NCBI GenBank assembly: GCA_027475525.1
Contig: JAMWFC010000060.1
Coordinates: 620,001-684,000, forward strand
Source of the DNA: Macrolepiota albuminosa
Lineage: Eukaryota; Basidiomycota; Agaricomycetes; Agaricales; Agaricaceae
Direction of reading: 5' to 3'
DNA length: 64,000 nucleotides
Part shown: piece after piece, positions 51,831 through 64,000 of the stretch
Position numbering within the stretch: the stretch's first letter is position 1
How the letters are laid out: each line of letters starts with the position of its first letter
The notes under the pieces: model-generated
The model's input: the letters and a program-made list of their open reading frames with translations, nothing else
Told to the model about the DNA's origin: nothing
Databases searched by the model: none
Translations under genes and position numbers: made by a program

Positions 51831-54336
51831 AAAAACTCAATCCTCCCAAAAAAAAAACACTAAAGTTGCAACTTGTATATTGATTTACCACTCGTAAAGT
51901 ACGTAATACACTAATGTACTCAACTTTTCAAAGGGAGGGGATACGGATACGGATACGATGTTATGTTGTTTAGTAAAAAAAAAAAGAAAAGAAAAAGGGG
52001 AGGGGGAAGGAGGGGTGGTTGGTTACGGAAGTAAGGTAAAGTAGGGTAGGACAAGGGTAGATTAGGTGGAATGAAGGAGGGAGCGGAATAAGGACTTTTG
52101 AAAAAAAAAGGGGGGGAGAAAAGAAGCGTAAAAGAGTGTCAAATAGCCAAAGTTCAACACCACATTCGAGGTTCGAGGCGAGGGGAGCGACACGTGTACA
52201 TAATCACCTTTCATCCCTCGACCTCAACTCTAGGGGGTTAAACTTGAGAAAATAAACGAGGGGCGTAGGGGCGCTGGTGGGATGGGGGGGCGGAGGTAGA
52301 GGCGGGGGGAAGGGTGGAGGCGGGGGGAGGCAAAGGAGCGTGTTCACTGAGCCCCCACCGACGTGCAAAAAGACGGACGTGTATCGAATGACGAGCAAGA
52401 ACGAACGAGATACATGTACACCTGCTAAAAGAACCTCTAAAAGTTCGTTCGAACTCGCGTTGAATCCTAGTCGTGCGCAAAGAAGCGCATAAGCAAGGAA
52501 CCGAGGCAGTCGGGGCGGTAGGGAGCGGTCGGGGCGGTCGGGGCGGTCGGGGGAGGGGGAGAGGTTGGGAGGGGAGAAAGCGGAACTCCGCCGGAAGTCG
52601 GACAGTGATCGGGACCACATCCCAACACCCATCTCCCTCAACCAAAAAAAAAAAAAACCTAAACCCAAAATCCAAACACATCAATCCCACTTCACAAAAA
52701 CCAAAAAACACAAAAACATACAAAATTCCAGACCTCGAATCTCGAATCTCTCGAAGTCGTCGCTCCCAAAGAACCAAAGGAAGGAAGGAAGGAAGGAAGC
52801 AGAACACGACCAGGCCTGGATCATTAGGGTAGAACCGATTCGATTCGAGACGAATCGAATCGAATCGGGCGGCAAAGAGTGGGGCGGGGGGAGGGGGGGG
52901 CGGTACGAGGATAATATAGTAGGGATTCGGAAACGAGAGAAGAAGGCGAAACGAGGGGAAAAGACGTGAAATACAAGACCTAAGCACCGAAAAATAATAA
53001 TAAGAAGAAGAAAAAAAAATCATCGCGCACGTAAACAACTGCATGCATGAAGAACGTAGAAATTCGTGCAGAAAATAAGACGTGTGCAAAGGGGCAAAGG
53101 CAGTCGAACAAGAAAAGTAAACTATAGAACAAGACCAAAAAAAAAAAAGAAATAAAATATACTGGTTCAAGTAAAAAAGAAAAAAATCCCAACCAAGAAC
53201 AAACGTAAAACGCAGAAACGCGGAGGGGACGTAAAAAAAAAAAAGAAAAGAAAAAAAGAAATTAAAATAAAAGAAACAAGTACGTTCACGTCATCAATAG
53301 TACTGATACACAGCGATAGGGATATAGACAATCCCTACATACTAAAAACACACATCGGCGCCCGTCCTCGTCCTCGGGATATACGCGTAGACAGGGGATT
53401 TGGAAAATACGGGGTTGAAGGAACTATAAGGTCGAGGGGGTCGAGGGATAAGGCGCCGACAATAATAAGATATACGATAGATACGGTTGGAGGCCGAGGT
53501 GTGGTCGAGGGCGGAGCGATAGGTGAGAAGGAGAGAAGAAGAGGCAGCGGCGGGGGTCATGGTATCGTCGCCGTTCGCAATCAGTTATCGATTATCGGTT
53601 ATCGGAGAACGGAAGTGAGGAGTGCGGAAGGACGGAAATAACAATAATACACGCCGATAAGGAAATTTGCTTGCGTCCTCTCCTCTTCATAACTTGATCG
53701 TCAATCGCTTGGTAGTGCATGGTAGTGTTACAAGATGATGCCGAGAATTCAAATGTTTGTTTTGCGTAATGCTTCAAGATATGTAGCAAGTCGCCTTTGC
53801 CGGGCCTCGAGTACCTTGGCCTGTCTAGAAGTGCGCTGCTGCACAAAGAACCCAAGAAAGAAGAAACAGAGACAGAACCCGAAAGCGTCGTAATCATGAT
53901 TTGAGGGGAAAAGGGGGAGGATAGAGAGAAGATGGAAAATCGAGAGCGGACACAAGAGACGAGTTTGTTGCCGGATTTCCTTTTTCGGGATCGAGTGCGT
54001 TGCGTGCGGTATACAAGACGATAAAAGTCTATGATGACCGGCAGACGCCACGTACGGTGAAGAGGATGGGCGTGTATATACAAGAAATTGAAATCCGGAT
54101 ATTGAAGACTCTGTGCAGGACGGAACGCAGCAGAGGGGATGGGTGGATAGTGGAGGGAAATCCCGACCGGCGTCTCCAGGGGAGAAGGCGTGTGCGGGCC
54201 GGGACGAGAGTAAGATGGATAAAATCGCGCGGGTGTCCGAAAAAATGTAACCGTGGTGGGTAGAATGCGACCGTGTAAAAAACGAAAAGCGAGGAAAATC
54301 TAAAATTGGCAAAAATACCGTTTTCGAGAGAATCCC
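51831..54336. other. Gene-poor, purine-rich low-complexity DNA
   Basis: The plus strand is strongly A/G-rich from ~51940 to 53280 (runs of A, GGGGAGG tracts, a GGAA repeat at 52777-52799, GGGGCGGTC-type repeats at 52510-52560). Long ORFs on the minus strand here are proline/serine/phenylalanine low-complexity and are not supported as genes. Possibly the 3' UTR and flank of the 54337-55262 gene plus intergenic DNA. Confidence 0.5.
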
Positions 54337-55262
54337 TCAAACAAACTCGGGATCAGGAAGTTCCTCCGGACTAGGAGAATTCTGGAAGGAGGAACTCGCA
54401 AAGTAGCCTTGAAGCTCCCTCTGAGCGTTTGCCTCGTACAAGCGCTCTCTGTGAGCGGGAGGGGGCGTGCGCATGCTTTTCCTTGCCAAAGCCAACTTGT
54501 TGAACAAGGCATTGACCTCGTCGGAAGCAGTCTCGGGACCGGACTCGTCGGAACTCATGTGAAAGACCATGCCGCTGTCACTAGGGGCACGCTTGTGGTT
54601 GCGTGGGCGTGGTTTATTGACTTGAGCAGGGGGTGGTTGGTGTGGAAGGACGGAACGATGTTGCTGATGTTGTTTAGGACGAGTAGGTGTCAGGAGAGCT
54701 GGAGGGTCAGAAGAATCTCCGTGGTCAGACATGTCGTCGCAAATGAGAAAATTGAATGCGGGGAGCAGAGGCTCGGGAGCGGCGTTGCGTCTGGCTGGGC
54801 GATGGCGGGGGAGGGGGACAGAGCGTGCGGCAGGCGGCTGAGACGATGGAGCTGGTTGTGCGAGAGGGATGGAGATTGGCTGACGCTTGCGGTTGCTGCG
54901 GGGTTTTGAGCTGTGTGAAGGGAGGAGAAAGGGATCGGAGGGGCCCTCTGCCTGCGAGGGGGTGCTCCTGCTGGAATTGCTGATTAGCAAAGCAAGAGAT
55001 GTGACGCAGGCAAGTACCTGGGCGGCGGAGTTGAGTGCTTGTCCTTTGGGGGCCTGGACCTGGGCGGGGGACTAGGAGTGGATGGAGCAGGCTTTGCACG
55101 CGGGGGTCGCTGCTGAGGTTTGTTGCTGGGGCGGGAGAGGGAGAGAAGGCCCGGGGTGTGTGTGGGCTGGACAAGGACAACAGGCGGCGACGACGGGTGG
55201 CGTCTGTGGCGCAGAGGAGAGTGGTTGAGATTGAAGGACGGCGGTTTCTGGACGAGCATCAT
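54337..55262 (-). CDS. Hypothetical disordered protein
   Basis: Two exons, 55018-55262 and 54337-54970, with a GT..AG intron, give 292 aa starting MMLVQKPPSFNLNHSP. Proline/serine/basic-rich, disordered for ~200 residues (PPRAKPAPSTPSPPPRSRPP). An acidic-helical C-terminus follows (SSDESGPETASDEVNALFNK, LALARKSMRTPPP, HRERLYEANAQRELQGYF). The C-terminal part looks conserved-protein-like and may be a short interaction motif; I do not recognise the family. The exon junction keeps the frame exactly, which supports a real gene. Confidence 0.55.
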
Positions 55263-56621
55263 CGTGAGCGCAGGCGGCAGATGCAAAATGGCAACAAAAG
55301 GGTCACGCCAAGCCCCATATTTCTCTCACCCTTGTTTGCTCCTGTTGTCACGCGGTGGCGCCCCGTCAGCTGACCTCAGGAACCTTCTCGCTATGTCTCT
55401 TTCCCTGCTGACTCAGCACCATCCTTTGTCCTCGGGCCCTACTCTGCTCAATAATCTCACCGAGGCCACATGTCGAGGCCAATCTACTGTCGCGTGTCCA
55501 CCGCGCTATGTTTGTCCATTCTTCCTCAAACCTACACCTTCCTCCATCACGGCCCTGAATTATGCTTCTCTTCCAAACACAGCAGCGCACTGGCCCCTTT
55601 CACACACAGCTTCTCGGCCGTCTCCGTGAGCAATCTCCGTTCGCGTCGTCATGCTGTCATGCCTACGGCCCCAGTGTGTTTGTATTCTACCTTACAACTA
55701 AATAGAAAGTACGAACAGTATATCATTCCAACCCATCTCTATCACATACCATGCGCGTCAATCCTCAATACAATTGTCGTCTGATCATTCCTCAATCTGA
55801 TGGGGCTCCACGTATCTTTTTTAGCCTTGATCTGAGACTCCATCTACACAGCGTCGGCTCGCTTTCAATTGGCTACCACCAATCCGGGTTGCGGGATTTT
55901 TCCCAAGCCCAGGCTCTCTGCTCCACAACCTCTAAGATCTAATCATCCACTCTCACACGTCTAACGTTCATCCTCAAATCCAACGAGCTCTCTCACACGA
56001 CACCGCACCGCAACTCTTTCCGACTCGGGCGAATTCTGACCCACCCACAGTAAACTTCCGAGCTTGCCTCGGCTTATTTGTCTTCACAAGGCAAGGATCA
56101 AGAAAAAAAGAAGAATCAAAGAACTAACGAAGCTACACACGTAAGTACCTTCGATTGCACTAACCACCCAAGGAGGCCGGGGGTCCAGTCCCAACGTAGC
56201 ACCGAGCCGTCGTTCACTTCAGAACGCAGCTTATCTAGCCTAGACTCATCCTGCTCCTTCAGGTTTAGACATTCCACTCACCACACATGCAACAATCAAT
56301 CAATCCATCATTTACACTTTGGGGCGATAAGGCGTGTAAGCGCTCAAAGGTAACCCATATCAACACAATCCATCACACAAGTCATGGGTACCCTCCCAAT
56401 CCTATGTACACGGCAGCACAAACGATCTACATAGAACAATAGTTACCATCACAATCAACAAATGATGTATCATATATCAGTACCCAACGTTATCGGGGAG
56501 GGGGGCGCCCTTGCAGATGACCTTGTCCGGATCAGGACATCCTTTCATTATCCACATACATACATAGCCCACCCAAAGACCACGGTCGATTGGAAACGCC
56601 CCTGACGCATCGCCGCCGGCC

Positions 56622-56655
56622 CGAAATGCGAAATGCGAAATGCGAAATGCGAAAT
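56622..56655. repeat. 7-bp minisatellite (CGAAATG)n
   Basis: About five direct copies of a 7-bp unit. Confidence 0.85.
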
Positions 56656-57394
56656 ACATATATCTATGTATATATGCATGGTACCTTGAAGCACGGACGG
56701 AAATGCTGAGGTGCCGACCATAATGAGTTAGAAGATCAGATTAGATTAGCATGCAGCGCCCTCGCAGTGCCTCGCCTCTCCACTTTTCTTCCCGGCATCT
56801 ACCTCTGATGTCATTCCCAACCAAAAAGAGTATCATATTCCACACATGTACACTGTGCACATGGACATGGACATGGACAACAATCCAGCCTGTCCAGCCT
56901 TCGAATCCAGCCTAGGCCGAACAAAAAAAAATTAAAAAAAGCCTTTGACTGAGCACAAGGTCTAGAGTGGTTACATACATAGCAAATTCCTTCCAGTGTT
57001 CGAACATTGATAATCAATGATATGATGACCCTGGCTATCATTTCCCAACTCTAAGGTATCTATCTATCTACATAGAAACATCGTACCTCGATGGTTATTG
57101 TATACCATTCCCAAATACAAGCCTCCCAGTTTCTGCTCCCCAAAAAGCATTCTCTGAGAGGCACGTCCTTATAACATCTCTACAATCACTCCTTACATAT
57201 GTGTATCACCAAAACAACATATTTACTTAATCATACAGGTTACTAGTACAGCTATTTCTTTCTACTGAACTGAGGAACAACATATATACATACCATGGAT
57301 GCTCATTAAAGCAGATTAAAAACAATCGACTACTGGTATTTACAGCCAAATGGAGGACTTCATCAGTCAGGCTGTTTGTTACTCATGTCCAACC

Positions 57395-57438
57395 AAAAAA
57401 AAAAAAAAAAAAAAAAGAGAGAGAGAGAGAGGGAGAGG
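57395..57438. repeat. Poly-A plus (GA)n microsatellite
   Basis: About 22 A residues followed by a GA run and GGGAGAGGG. Could be the tail of a retroposed sequence, but no body was recognised. Confidence 0.8.
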
Positions 57439-58407
57439 GTTACTCAATGCAGCAAATCATTTTTGATTGACTGAAAAAGCCAAAGCCAGAAATCCTGGAG
57501 GGTGCAAAGTGATCAGGATGATGTGGAATAGGAAGAGCAGACTCTGATACTGTAGTGGTAGGCAGACAGGAAAGGGACATGTCAAAAAAACAATTACCTC
57601 TGATGTAATATAAGGTCCCCAGGTTGCCAGTCCACTATGCGGCCCATGGCAGAGGGTTAAGAGCTACAGTAAATCAAGGGCATTCTGGTAGTAGGTATCT
57701 GTGTAAAGTGTCTGTTTGTAGTAGGGGAGACAGACCCCTGCCAAGTGGGTGATCCAAATCAATTTAATCTTCATCGTCTGTACTTTGTAAGCTAAGTATT
57801 GGAGTCGATTTTGAAATTCGGTGATTTTTATGAAAACATTGTGATGAGAGTGTGTATGAGAGCTGACTGATGCTTACATTATTTCATTATTCTGATTGTA
57901 AGCAAACATAAGAGGCAGTTGATAAGCCCATCCCCTTATGTTTTATGGGTAGGATAATTTATAATACAATCCCAGGCTATCCCACGTTGACATTGAGTCC
58001 CTTCTGCTCAATTTAGGTCCCAGATCAATAGATGATGATTTTTGATTACGTTCATTCACCCAGATCAAGGTCAATATTACAAAGACTCACTATGGCCCAT
58101 ACAATCCTACTAACATAGTATTACTCTGGGATTCACAAGCACCCATATGTTGACGTTTTCATCTTGTCATTGTTGAATCATCCAAACTTCATTATGACAC
58201 GGTTTTCACGTTCTACCTCATGATCCAGACCCTGTAATCTTCTTATAGTCGAATTTACCCAGGACTGCTAACAATCACCAACTATCTAAGCGAACAAGCA
58301 GTCAATGCAGGACCCTTACTGTCATATAAAAGCAGGCATGCCTTTTGCTATGATTCTTATCGCCTAGACTATAATCTTGTGCACTGGGCTTACTTTATCC
58401 TGAACAA

Positions 58408-59961
58408 ATGTCCTCTCTATCAGCTCTTTTCCACCCCTTGGATATCGGTTCCGTCACTATGCGCAATCGCGTTGCGATGTCTGCACTCACTCGCAGCCGT
58501 GCTTTGGACACAATACCAAATGATATCATGGCCGAATATTACGGTCAACGCGCTGATGGTGGTGTTGGTCACATCACAACGGAAGGTATTCTCATCTCCC
58601 GTCAAGGGTTCGTAGATTTTACCTCCTTTTGGTTCATCGCTCAAAGTCAGCTCTTCCATTTTAGGACTGAGTGGCCGTTTGCTCCTGGTATTTGGAATGA
58701 GCAGCAAGTTTCTGGATGGAAAAAGGTCGTAGATACTGTCCATGCCAAGGGAGCCACCATCTATGCTCAGGTAAGTTCCATAATATAGATTAGTTTTAAC
58801 GATGCCAATAATTGATGCGTGTCCAGCTGTGGCATGGTATGTAAACGTATGATTCAGCTGACCACGTAAAACTGACTGGTCTCTCAGTTGGTCGTGTTGC
58901 CCACCCCGAAGCTCCTGAGCAAAAACTAGCTGGTACAGTAAGTTGCGATTCTATCAAGCAGTGGACTTGTGCTGATTATGTAGCCTGTGTATGGTCCCTC
59001 CGCAATCGCAGCGCGAGGCGGTAAATTTCGCAACATACCAGGAATCCCTGGTTATGTTACTGTAAGGGTTTTGCCAACTTCTGATACTATATTGTACTCA
59101 AGCTTCTCAGCCCACAGTACTCCAAGATCCATGGACCGTTATTGCCGAGTATAAACAAGCTGTTATTAACGCCAAGGAGGCTGGATTTGACGGTGTTGAG
59201 CGTAAGTGTCTCATGTATCTATGTACCTGGATGCTCTGTGCGACTATAAATTCAGTTCACGGAGCCAATGGATATCTAGTTAGCCAGTTTCTCGATAACA
59301 CTGCCAACAAACGTACCGACCAATGGGGTGGCAGCGTAGAAAATCGTGCCCGGTTTGGCCTCGAAGTCCTTAAAGTCATGGTTCAAGTTTTTGGCAAAAA
59401 TGTGTCACTCAAGGTCAATCCTGCCGGCGGGTATAACGATGTCGGGTTCGCTCTTAATGTATTCCGTGTTACCCATTCATTTATACCATCCCTAGAATGC
59501 CTCTTCAAGAGACACTTGAGACATACACGTACTTCCTGTCCGAGGCTGACAAACTTGGTCTTTCATACATAACACTGGTTCGTTATATGGAAAAATATGA
59601 TGTCAAGTACGATGGTAAGCTTCCTTTTTTTTACTTATCCTACGCTCTCCAAAACAACTTTAATTCAGGCAAAAAGCGTGCTACTGCACATGATGTCATT
59701 GAATCCTACAGATCCCTGATTAAAAAAGCCAAGGTCTTCCTCAACGCTGCGGTATCCCCTGAAGAAGGTGCTGAGCTCATTGAAGCGGGAAAAATTGACG
59801 GGATTGTCATCGGATCCAACTGGATAAAACATCCAGACCTCATGAAGCGCTTACAGCATGGAAAACCCCTTGATAATGTCCTTGATACCAGGAACTTGTA
59901 TTGGCGCCAGGATTGCCCTGTCAGTGTTGGATACACTGACTATCCCACTGCACAATACTGA
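58408..59961 (+). CDS. Old yellow enzyme family NADH:flavin oxidoreductase
   Basis: Nine exons (58408-58607, 58665-58770, 58827-58836, 58888-58937, 58984-59061, 59111-59201, 59256-59445, 59496-59614, 59669-59961) join in frame to 378 aa, the usual family length. A FMN-binding TIM barrel that reduces activated C=C bonds with NAD(P)H. Seen: start MSSLSALFHPLDIGSVTMRN, MSALTRSRA, YYGQRADGGVGHITTEG, LWHVGRVAHPE across a 10-nt exon, DPWTVIAEYKQAVINAKEAG, ELHGANGYLVSQFLD (substrate His-Asn pair is H-G-A-N here), RTDQWGGSVENRARF, and IDGIVIGSNWIKHPDL near the phosphate site. Physiological substrate unknown. No damage. Confidence 0.93.
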
Positions 59962-60445
59962 GTGGTCATGATCGTTTTTTTCCCCTTGTATGCCAACAGG
60001 GCTTGTTGATGTCTCTCCTGCTCTCCCACATGAATCTATCACCGTATCAATCGACGTTGCATTCTTCGCTCTTACTGAGATACTTGTCACTTGATTTTGA
60101 GACTTATTGAAGATACTCTGGTGGTTTTCATGGATGACTAATAATTATTAAGTACTTGGAGCATGTGGGTACATATGCACTCGTATTCAATAGAAATAAT
60201 ATATTCCATACAACTCATAAACAAGTCTGATTGCCAAAAGAAATACTTTGTTGCTACTTGGCAACAATATTATCCATCTAAAAGATCGCACATATCTGCG
60301 CCTCTACGCTAACTAGGATTTGTTGACGGAAAGTAAGGCCGATAGCCACTTGAGATGGAGCTATGCATCACAATTGTTTGGGTGCTGTATGTCTTGATAA
60401 AAGACCTGAGAGCCCTCGAACATCGTCTTTTGATTGCTGCGGCTA
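59962..60445. other. Convergent intergenic region
   Basis: 3' flanks of the plus-strand old yellow enzyme gene and the minus-strand WD40 gene. Nothing else seen. Confidence 0.6.
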
Positions 60446-63400
60446 TCAATTACGCAACTTGTCTTCCTCCAAAAACTCGGCAGGTGAATTAGACCGAATC
60501 ATATCGTTCTCCTCGCACAAATTACTATCTGGCCGCTTGGTCCACACACGGACCGCTCCGTCATGACTTCCAGTTGCGAACATGAATGGGTCTTCGGCCG
60601 CGTGATTCCAAGCAATGCAAGTCATATCTCCACCGTGAGACTGGCCGCGAATGTAATGAAGTAGTGCCCCCGATTCCTGGTCCCAGATATGGATATCTCC
60701 AGCTATTTAAAGGCCACTTGTATCAGTCGAGACGAGAAAAACTGATGACAAAGCCTTACCTCTACTAGCACAGAAAACCATCTCATTATTTTTGCCGCCA
60801 AAATAGCTTGGTCCAGCGAAATCAACTTGAACCTTAGGCATGTACGTGTGCCTGACGAGACGGAAATTGAGACATAGTCGGTCTATTCAAGGACAAAACC
60901 TACCTCAGGGCAAGCCGTCCTTTGGTCAAATTGGGATTCTCCTTATCCTTGAGCAACTCGAGTTTCCAGAGCTGAGGATAGGCCTGTTCAACACCATCAG
61001 CCACTATATCATATATATTTTCTAAATGTTTCACACCTTGTTCTCGTAACTGATCAAAGCAATAATACCCCCTTCTCCACTTGTGGCTACCGTGATATCT
61101 CGAACATCATTTAGTACAGGCGTTTGGCTTGTAAAGAGATCATTGGAGAACCGAACGTTGTATATGAGAGGTCCTACTTTTCAACCAAGTTGGTTTCCAT
61201 ATTATACACTGGGAATACGTTGAGTACCTCTCGTATTTGTAACAGAGGACGAACTTACCAACGAGCCTCTTTTCTACCCTAGACTTGCTTGGTTGAAGAC
61301 CATCTGGCGATTCGAGCAGAGGCCCGACTCCGATGAGTCGCAATGAATCAGGAGTGACCGCAACATCATGGAGTCTCATGCGGCCAAAATCGTATTGATC
61401 GAGGATCTATCAAGGATTCAACCATCAACGAGGCTCTTCATGGAGAATGTCAGGATATCTACCTGGCCGGTGAGATCCTGGAAACCTCGATCAATATGGC
61501 GAGAAGAGTGGAAGAAAGGACACGAACAAGCTTCGTCACACCACTTCCTTCAACCGAGATGAAAGCTATAATATCACCAACTGTGAGTAATAATAATTCG
61601 GCGATCTCTTAATTTACTGACTTCTTCCATCAGGAAACCAAGCAATTGACTCGACATTGGTCTTACGATCTATGGTTTTCATACAAACACCGTCCTATGG
61701 AACAATGTGAGCTTAAATCAGCACTTTTCTTCTCGCATCCACCAACTCTCACCTCCGAGGTCCAGACTTTGACTCCTCGTGAAAGTTTCGTTAAGAGACA
61801 ATCCCCAATGGGTGACCTATCAGACATCAGTTAATAATCAAATGGTACGAATTATGGACCATGGGCAAACCAAGCGACTTGTCCAACAAAGCCAGCTGGA
61901 TGTGCAAGAACTCTGTGGGATATAAAAGGGTCCTGCAAAGCAGGAGATGAGCCTAAGAAGTTAGGAGAAAGTATGCACCTAGACCTCAACGCGAAAAACC
62001 ACCGAAGTCTTGTCCCAGCTACAGCAGCACATCAAGCAAAAATGTACGAAAGCAGAAGGGTCGCGTATACCTTGATGTAGCCAAGTACCTTCCATCAGGT
62101 GAGAACTGCAAATGCCGGACAAGTCCCGTATGAGCAGCTAAATCCTGCGTTGCTTCTAACTGCTTCAGCTTAGGCGAGAGAACCGCTACACGGGACCGCG
62201 TCACGGCTCTGCCCGGTTCAACTTCATTGATCAACATCTTCGTGTGTTCCACTATGTTCGAAGATGTCGTGCTCTGACTGCGTGGCTTGATGGAAGACGC
62301 TACTGCTGAGTGCATCTTTACTGTGCGCATGGCACTGGTCCATAACTGTCGCCCGGGAGAAACGGGAGTCGGTGATGTAGAGCGTGTTATGGATTCATCA
62401 TTCATGGCTGAAGATGTAAAAGAGAGGGGGGGAGATTTGAGAAGTTCGGATCCAACGTCAGATTGGCGGTGTAAGGGTGATGTGTACGCCTCCTGGTGAA
62501 CGTCGTCAGTGTGGGCGATGGGAAGTACAAGTCCTACTTCGACATCACTGCTCTGTTCCAAGGAACTCCTGTCAAACCAGTGAATGTTGTCTGCCCAGCG
62601 GAGTAGCAAACTGTAAGTCATATTTAGGAGGGCTTTGGCTTTACTCATTCCGGGGAGACATGTCAATAGAGACGTGTAGTCTGTGAGGGCGTCGCTGAGC
62701 CATTTCCTGCCTTGATGTCGAAGATAGATCCAACGCTCTGACGCGAACCATGCAGAAACGGCTGTCAACCCGAAGGACGTGAAGGCGGTGAAAATAGTTG
62801 TCAACGTTGACGTTACAGGCGCCTGCACACTCAGAACAGCCATTTACCCCATGTCGCTTGCGCAAAAAAAAGAAAACGGACCTGACCAGAGGCATATGCA
62901 AATAGGCACAGGCCGACAGAGAAACATGCGACGGACACGACAAGGAACACGAGGGGTGATCTCTTTATCCATATCAAAACCCACCAGGGCACGCGGTCAC
63001 CTGGAGAACGACTGCAACATGTTGATCATGAGCTTCTTAACTTTGCTGCCATAAGGACGAAGTGAGGTGCCTACGTACTACATTGCCTGTTTCCACGTCA
63101 GACCTAGCAGACTGTTTACAGCAGCTGCGATGCTAAAGACGAGAGAAGCAAACCAGAAACAGTTGACTGCATCTGACATGGTGTTACGGGATAAATTAAA
63201 GGAAAACTGCATGGTTGTCGCCGTAACAGCAGAGAAGAATGTGGCGACGGTTGAGAGATTCAATAGGTTAGTGGCACCATGCTTCTGCGAAAAACGAATT
63301 GTAGGAACACCTACACATGCTGTCAGATTGTAGTAGGGATTGAAAATGACAACGCACCGACTTCAATGAACATATACAAAGTCGATGTTATAGTGTCTAT

Positions 63401-64000
63401 ATGTTCACCCATCTCTGATGATAGATCGTGTACATATCTTTGAACGGACTGGTGACGGAATTGTCCTGTCATGGTGATTTAGCTTTCAATGACACAATTT
63501 CTCGACCAACTGACCGGCATATTCTCTGAGACAGGAGGCCCAGTACTTCGCTAGACCATCAAAACATGAACATGAATCCAGAAGAAAAGATTCTTACCTC
63601 AAGATCACCCTCAAACTCTGACATGGACGTGTTTACAGCCTCGTCAGTGAATTCTGGAAATTCATTCAGGCAGTCGGAGAAGGTCCTAATCGCCTTAGCC
63701 AGCAGTTTCAGCTGTGTCGGGAGATCCTCCAAACTAAGATTCTCATTCACGGTGAGAGGTACAACATGTTTGCCGGTCAGATTCACTGTTTTTGATCTCC
63801 TCTTTCGACGCTGGTCTTGCCCTCTAAATCCTGGTCGTTCCGGAAGGTTTTCTTTCGTAATGTGAGCAATCTTGCGATTAAAGAGGTCTGCCGCATTTTC
63901 ATGATAGAGAAAAAGGACTTGCGCGAGTCGTTCACGGAGATCAAAGGCAGAAGAAAGGATAGCAACGGAGCTTCCGAGTTGGCGAGCGGCATGAGCAAAG
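60446..64000 (-). CDS. WD40-repeat protein with N-terminal membrane segments (5' end outside window)
   Basis: Multi-exon minus-strand gene running off the right edge. From the edge inward: a helical part (RERLAQVLFLYHENAADLFN, LPTQLKLLAKAIRTFSDCLN); a segment with hydrophobic helices (TVATFFSAVTATTMQFSF, FASLVFSIAAAVNSLLG); LVFLVVSVACFSVGLCLF at ~62890-62950; SFGLTAVSAWFASERWIYL; a Ser/Pro linker; then WD40 units. WD blocks seen: LAAHTGLVRHLQFSPDGRYL (~62120), RLHDVAVTPDSLRLIGVGPL (~61370), DVRDITVATSGEGGIIALIS, HTYMPKVQVDFAGPSYFGGK, GDIHIWDQESGALLHYIRG, ATGSHDGAVRVWTKRPD; stop at 60446-60448. The WD40 part recalls WDR26/GID7-type propellers, but the membrane N-terminus is different, so no function is assigned. 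Exact exon borders were not all resolved. Confidence 0.75.

Larger units (their letters stand above)
55263..58407. other. Long intergenic stretch, microsatellites only
   Basis: No supported gene in ~3.1 kb. CT- and CA-rich 5' flank of the 54337-55262 gene (55300-56350), then AT-richer DNA to the promoter of the old yellow enzyme gene. A spliced non-coding RNA or unrecognised gene cannot be excluded. Confidence 0.45.

Noticed and set aside
52238..53170. 310-aa minus-strand ORF
   Set aside because: Composition (F, S, P, L runs) follows from purine-rich DNA on the other strand; no domain or start context.
53749..54312. 187-aa minus-strand ORF
   Set aside because: Lies just downstream of the disordered-protein gene, overlaps other open frames, and shows no recognised domain; left as intergenic.
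55035..55629. Plus-strand ORFs opposite the disordered-protein gene
   Set aside because: Mirror of GC-rich coding sequence on the minus strand; no supporting feature.

Overview
The window looks like nuclear DNA of a filamentous basidiomycete, most likely an Agaricomycete. Evidence: many short (about 50 bp) phase-correct introns in host genes (11 exons in one RNA-binding protein gene, 9 in an old yellow enzyme gene), a basidiomycete-type P450 relic, a chromodomain Ty3/gypsy element, a fungal tyrosine-recombinase element and a Helitron. Taxon and family names are from recall of family features; no search was run.

Layout. 1-6385: 3' end of a chromodomain Ty3/gypsy element with an extra reading frame after pol and its 3' LTR, followed by a decayed second copy of the same 3' end and LTR. 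6386-10790: broken element with a gag/RT part on the minus strand and a tyrosine recombinase on the plus strand, head to head. 11712-13907: P450 pseudogene. 14952-19739: ordinary genes (two-domain GFA protein, SWI3/RSC8-type subunit, coiled-coil protein). 20358-26969: stand-alone reverse-transcriptase-like gene (855 aa, D and DD catalytic residues kept), then two paralogous deaminase-fold genes transcribed divergently from a shared 1-kb spacer. 27632-33549: arginine-biosynthesis argJ and a Gbp2/Hrb1-like RNA-binding protein. 33815-51830: an inverted, rearranged second copy of the RT/deaminase cluster, split by a 4-kb insertion with an 8-bp target duplication and by a Helitron with an intact 1793-aa Rep/helicase plus a tandem second Helitron-like unit carrying a 60-bp satellite. 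51840-58380: mostly gene-poor, low-complexity DNA with one disordered-protein gene. 58408-59961: old yellow enzyme. 60446-64000: WD40 protein with N-terminal membrane segments, cut by the window edge.

The most interesting biology is the RT plus paired deaminase cluster and its second copy, in which one deaminase is intact and the RT is fused in frame to the deaminase leader. The families are known separately; their tight linkage is the possibly new observation, and a joint function (for example genome defence by copying and editing nucleic acid) is only a hypothesis.

A technical point affects the whole reading: ten perfect tandem duplications of exactly 77 bp are scattered over unrelated sequences. 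This is the signature of contigs overlapping by k=77 joined without merging. Removing one copy reconnects the reading frame of the second deaminase gene. Some breaks annotated here are therefore likely assembly errors.
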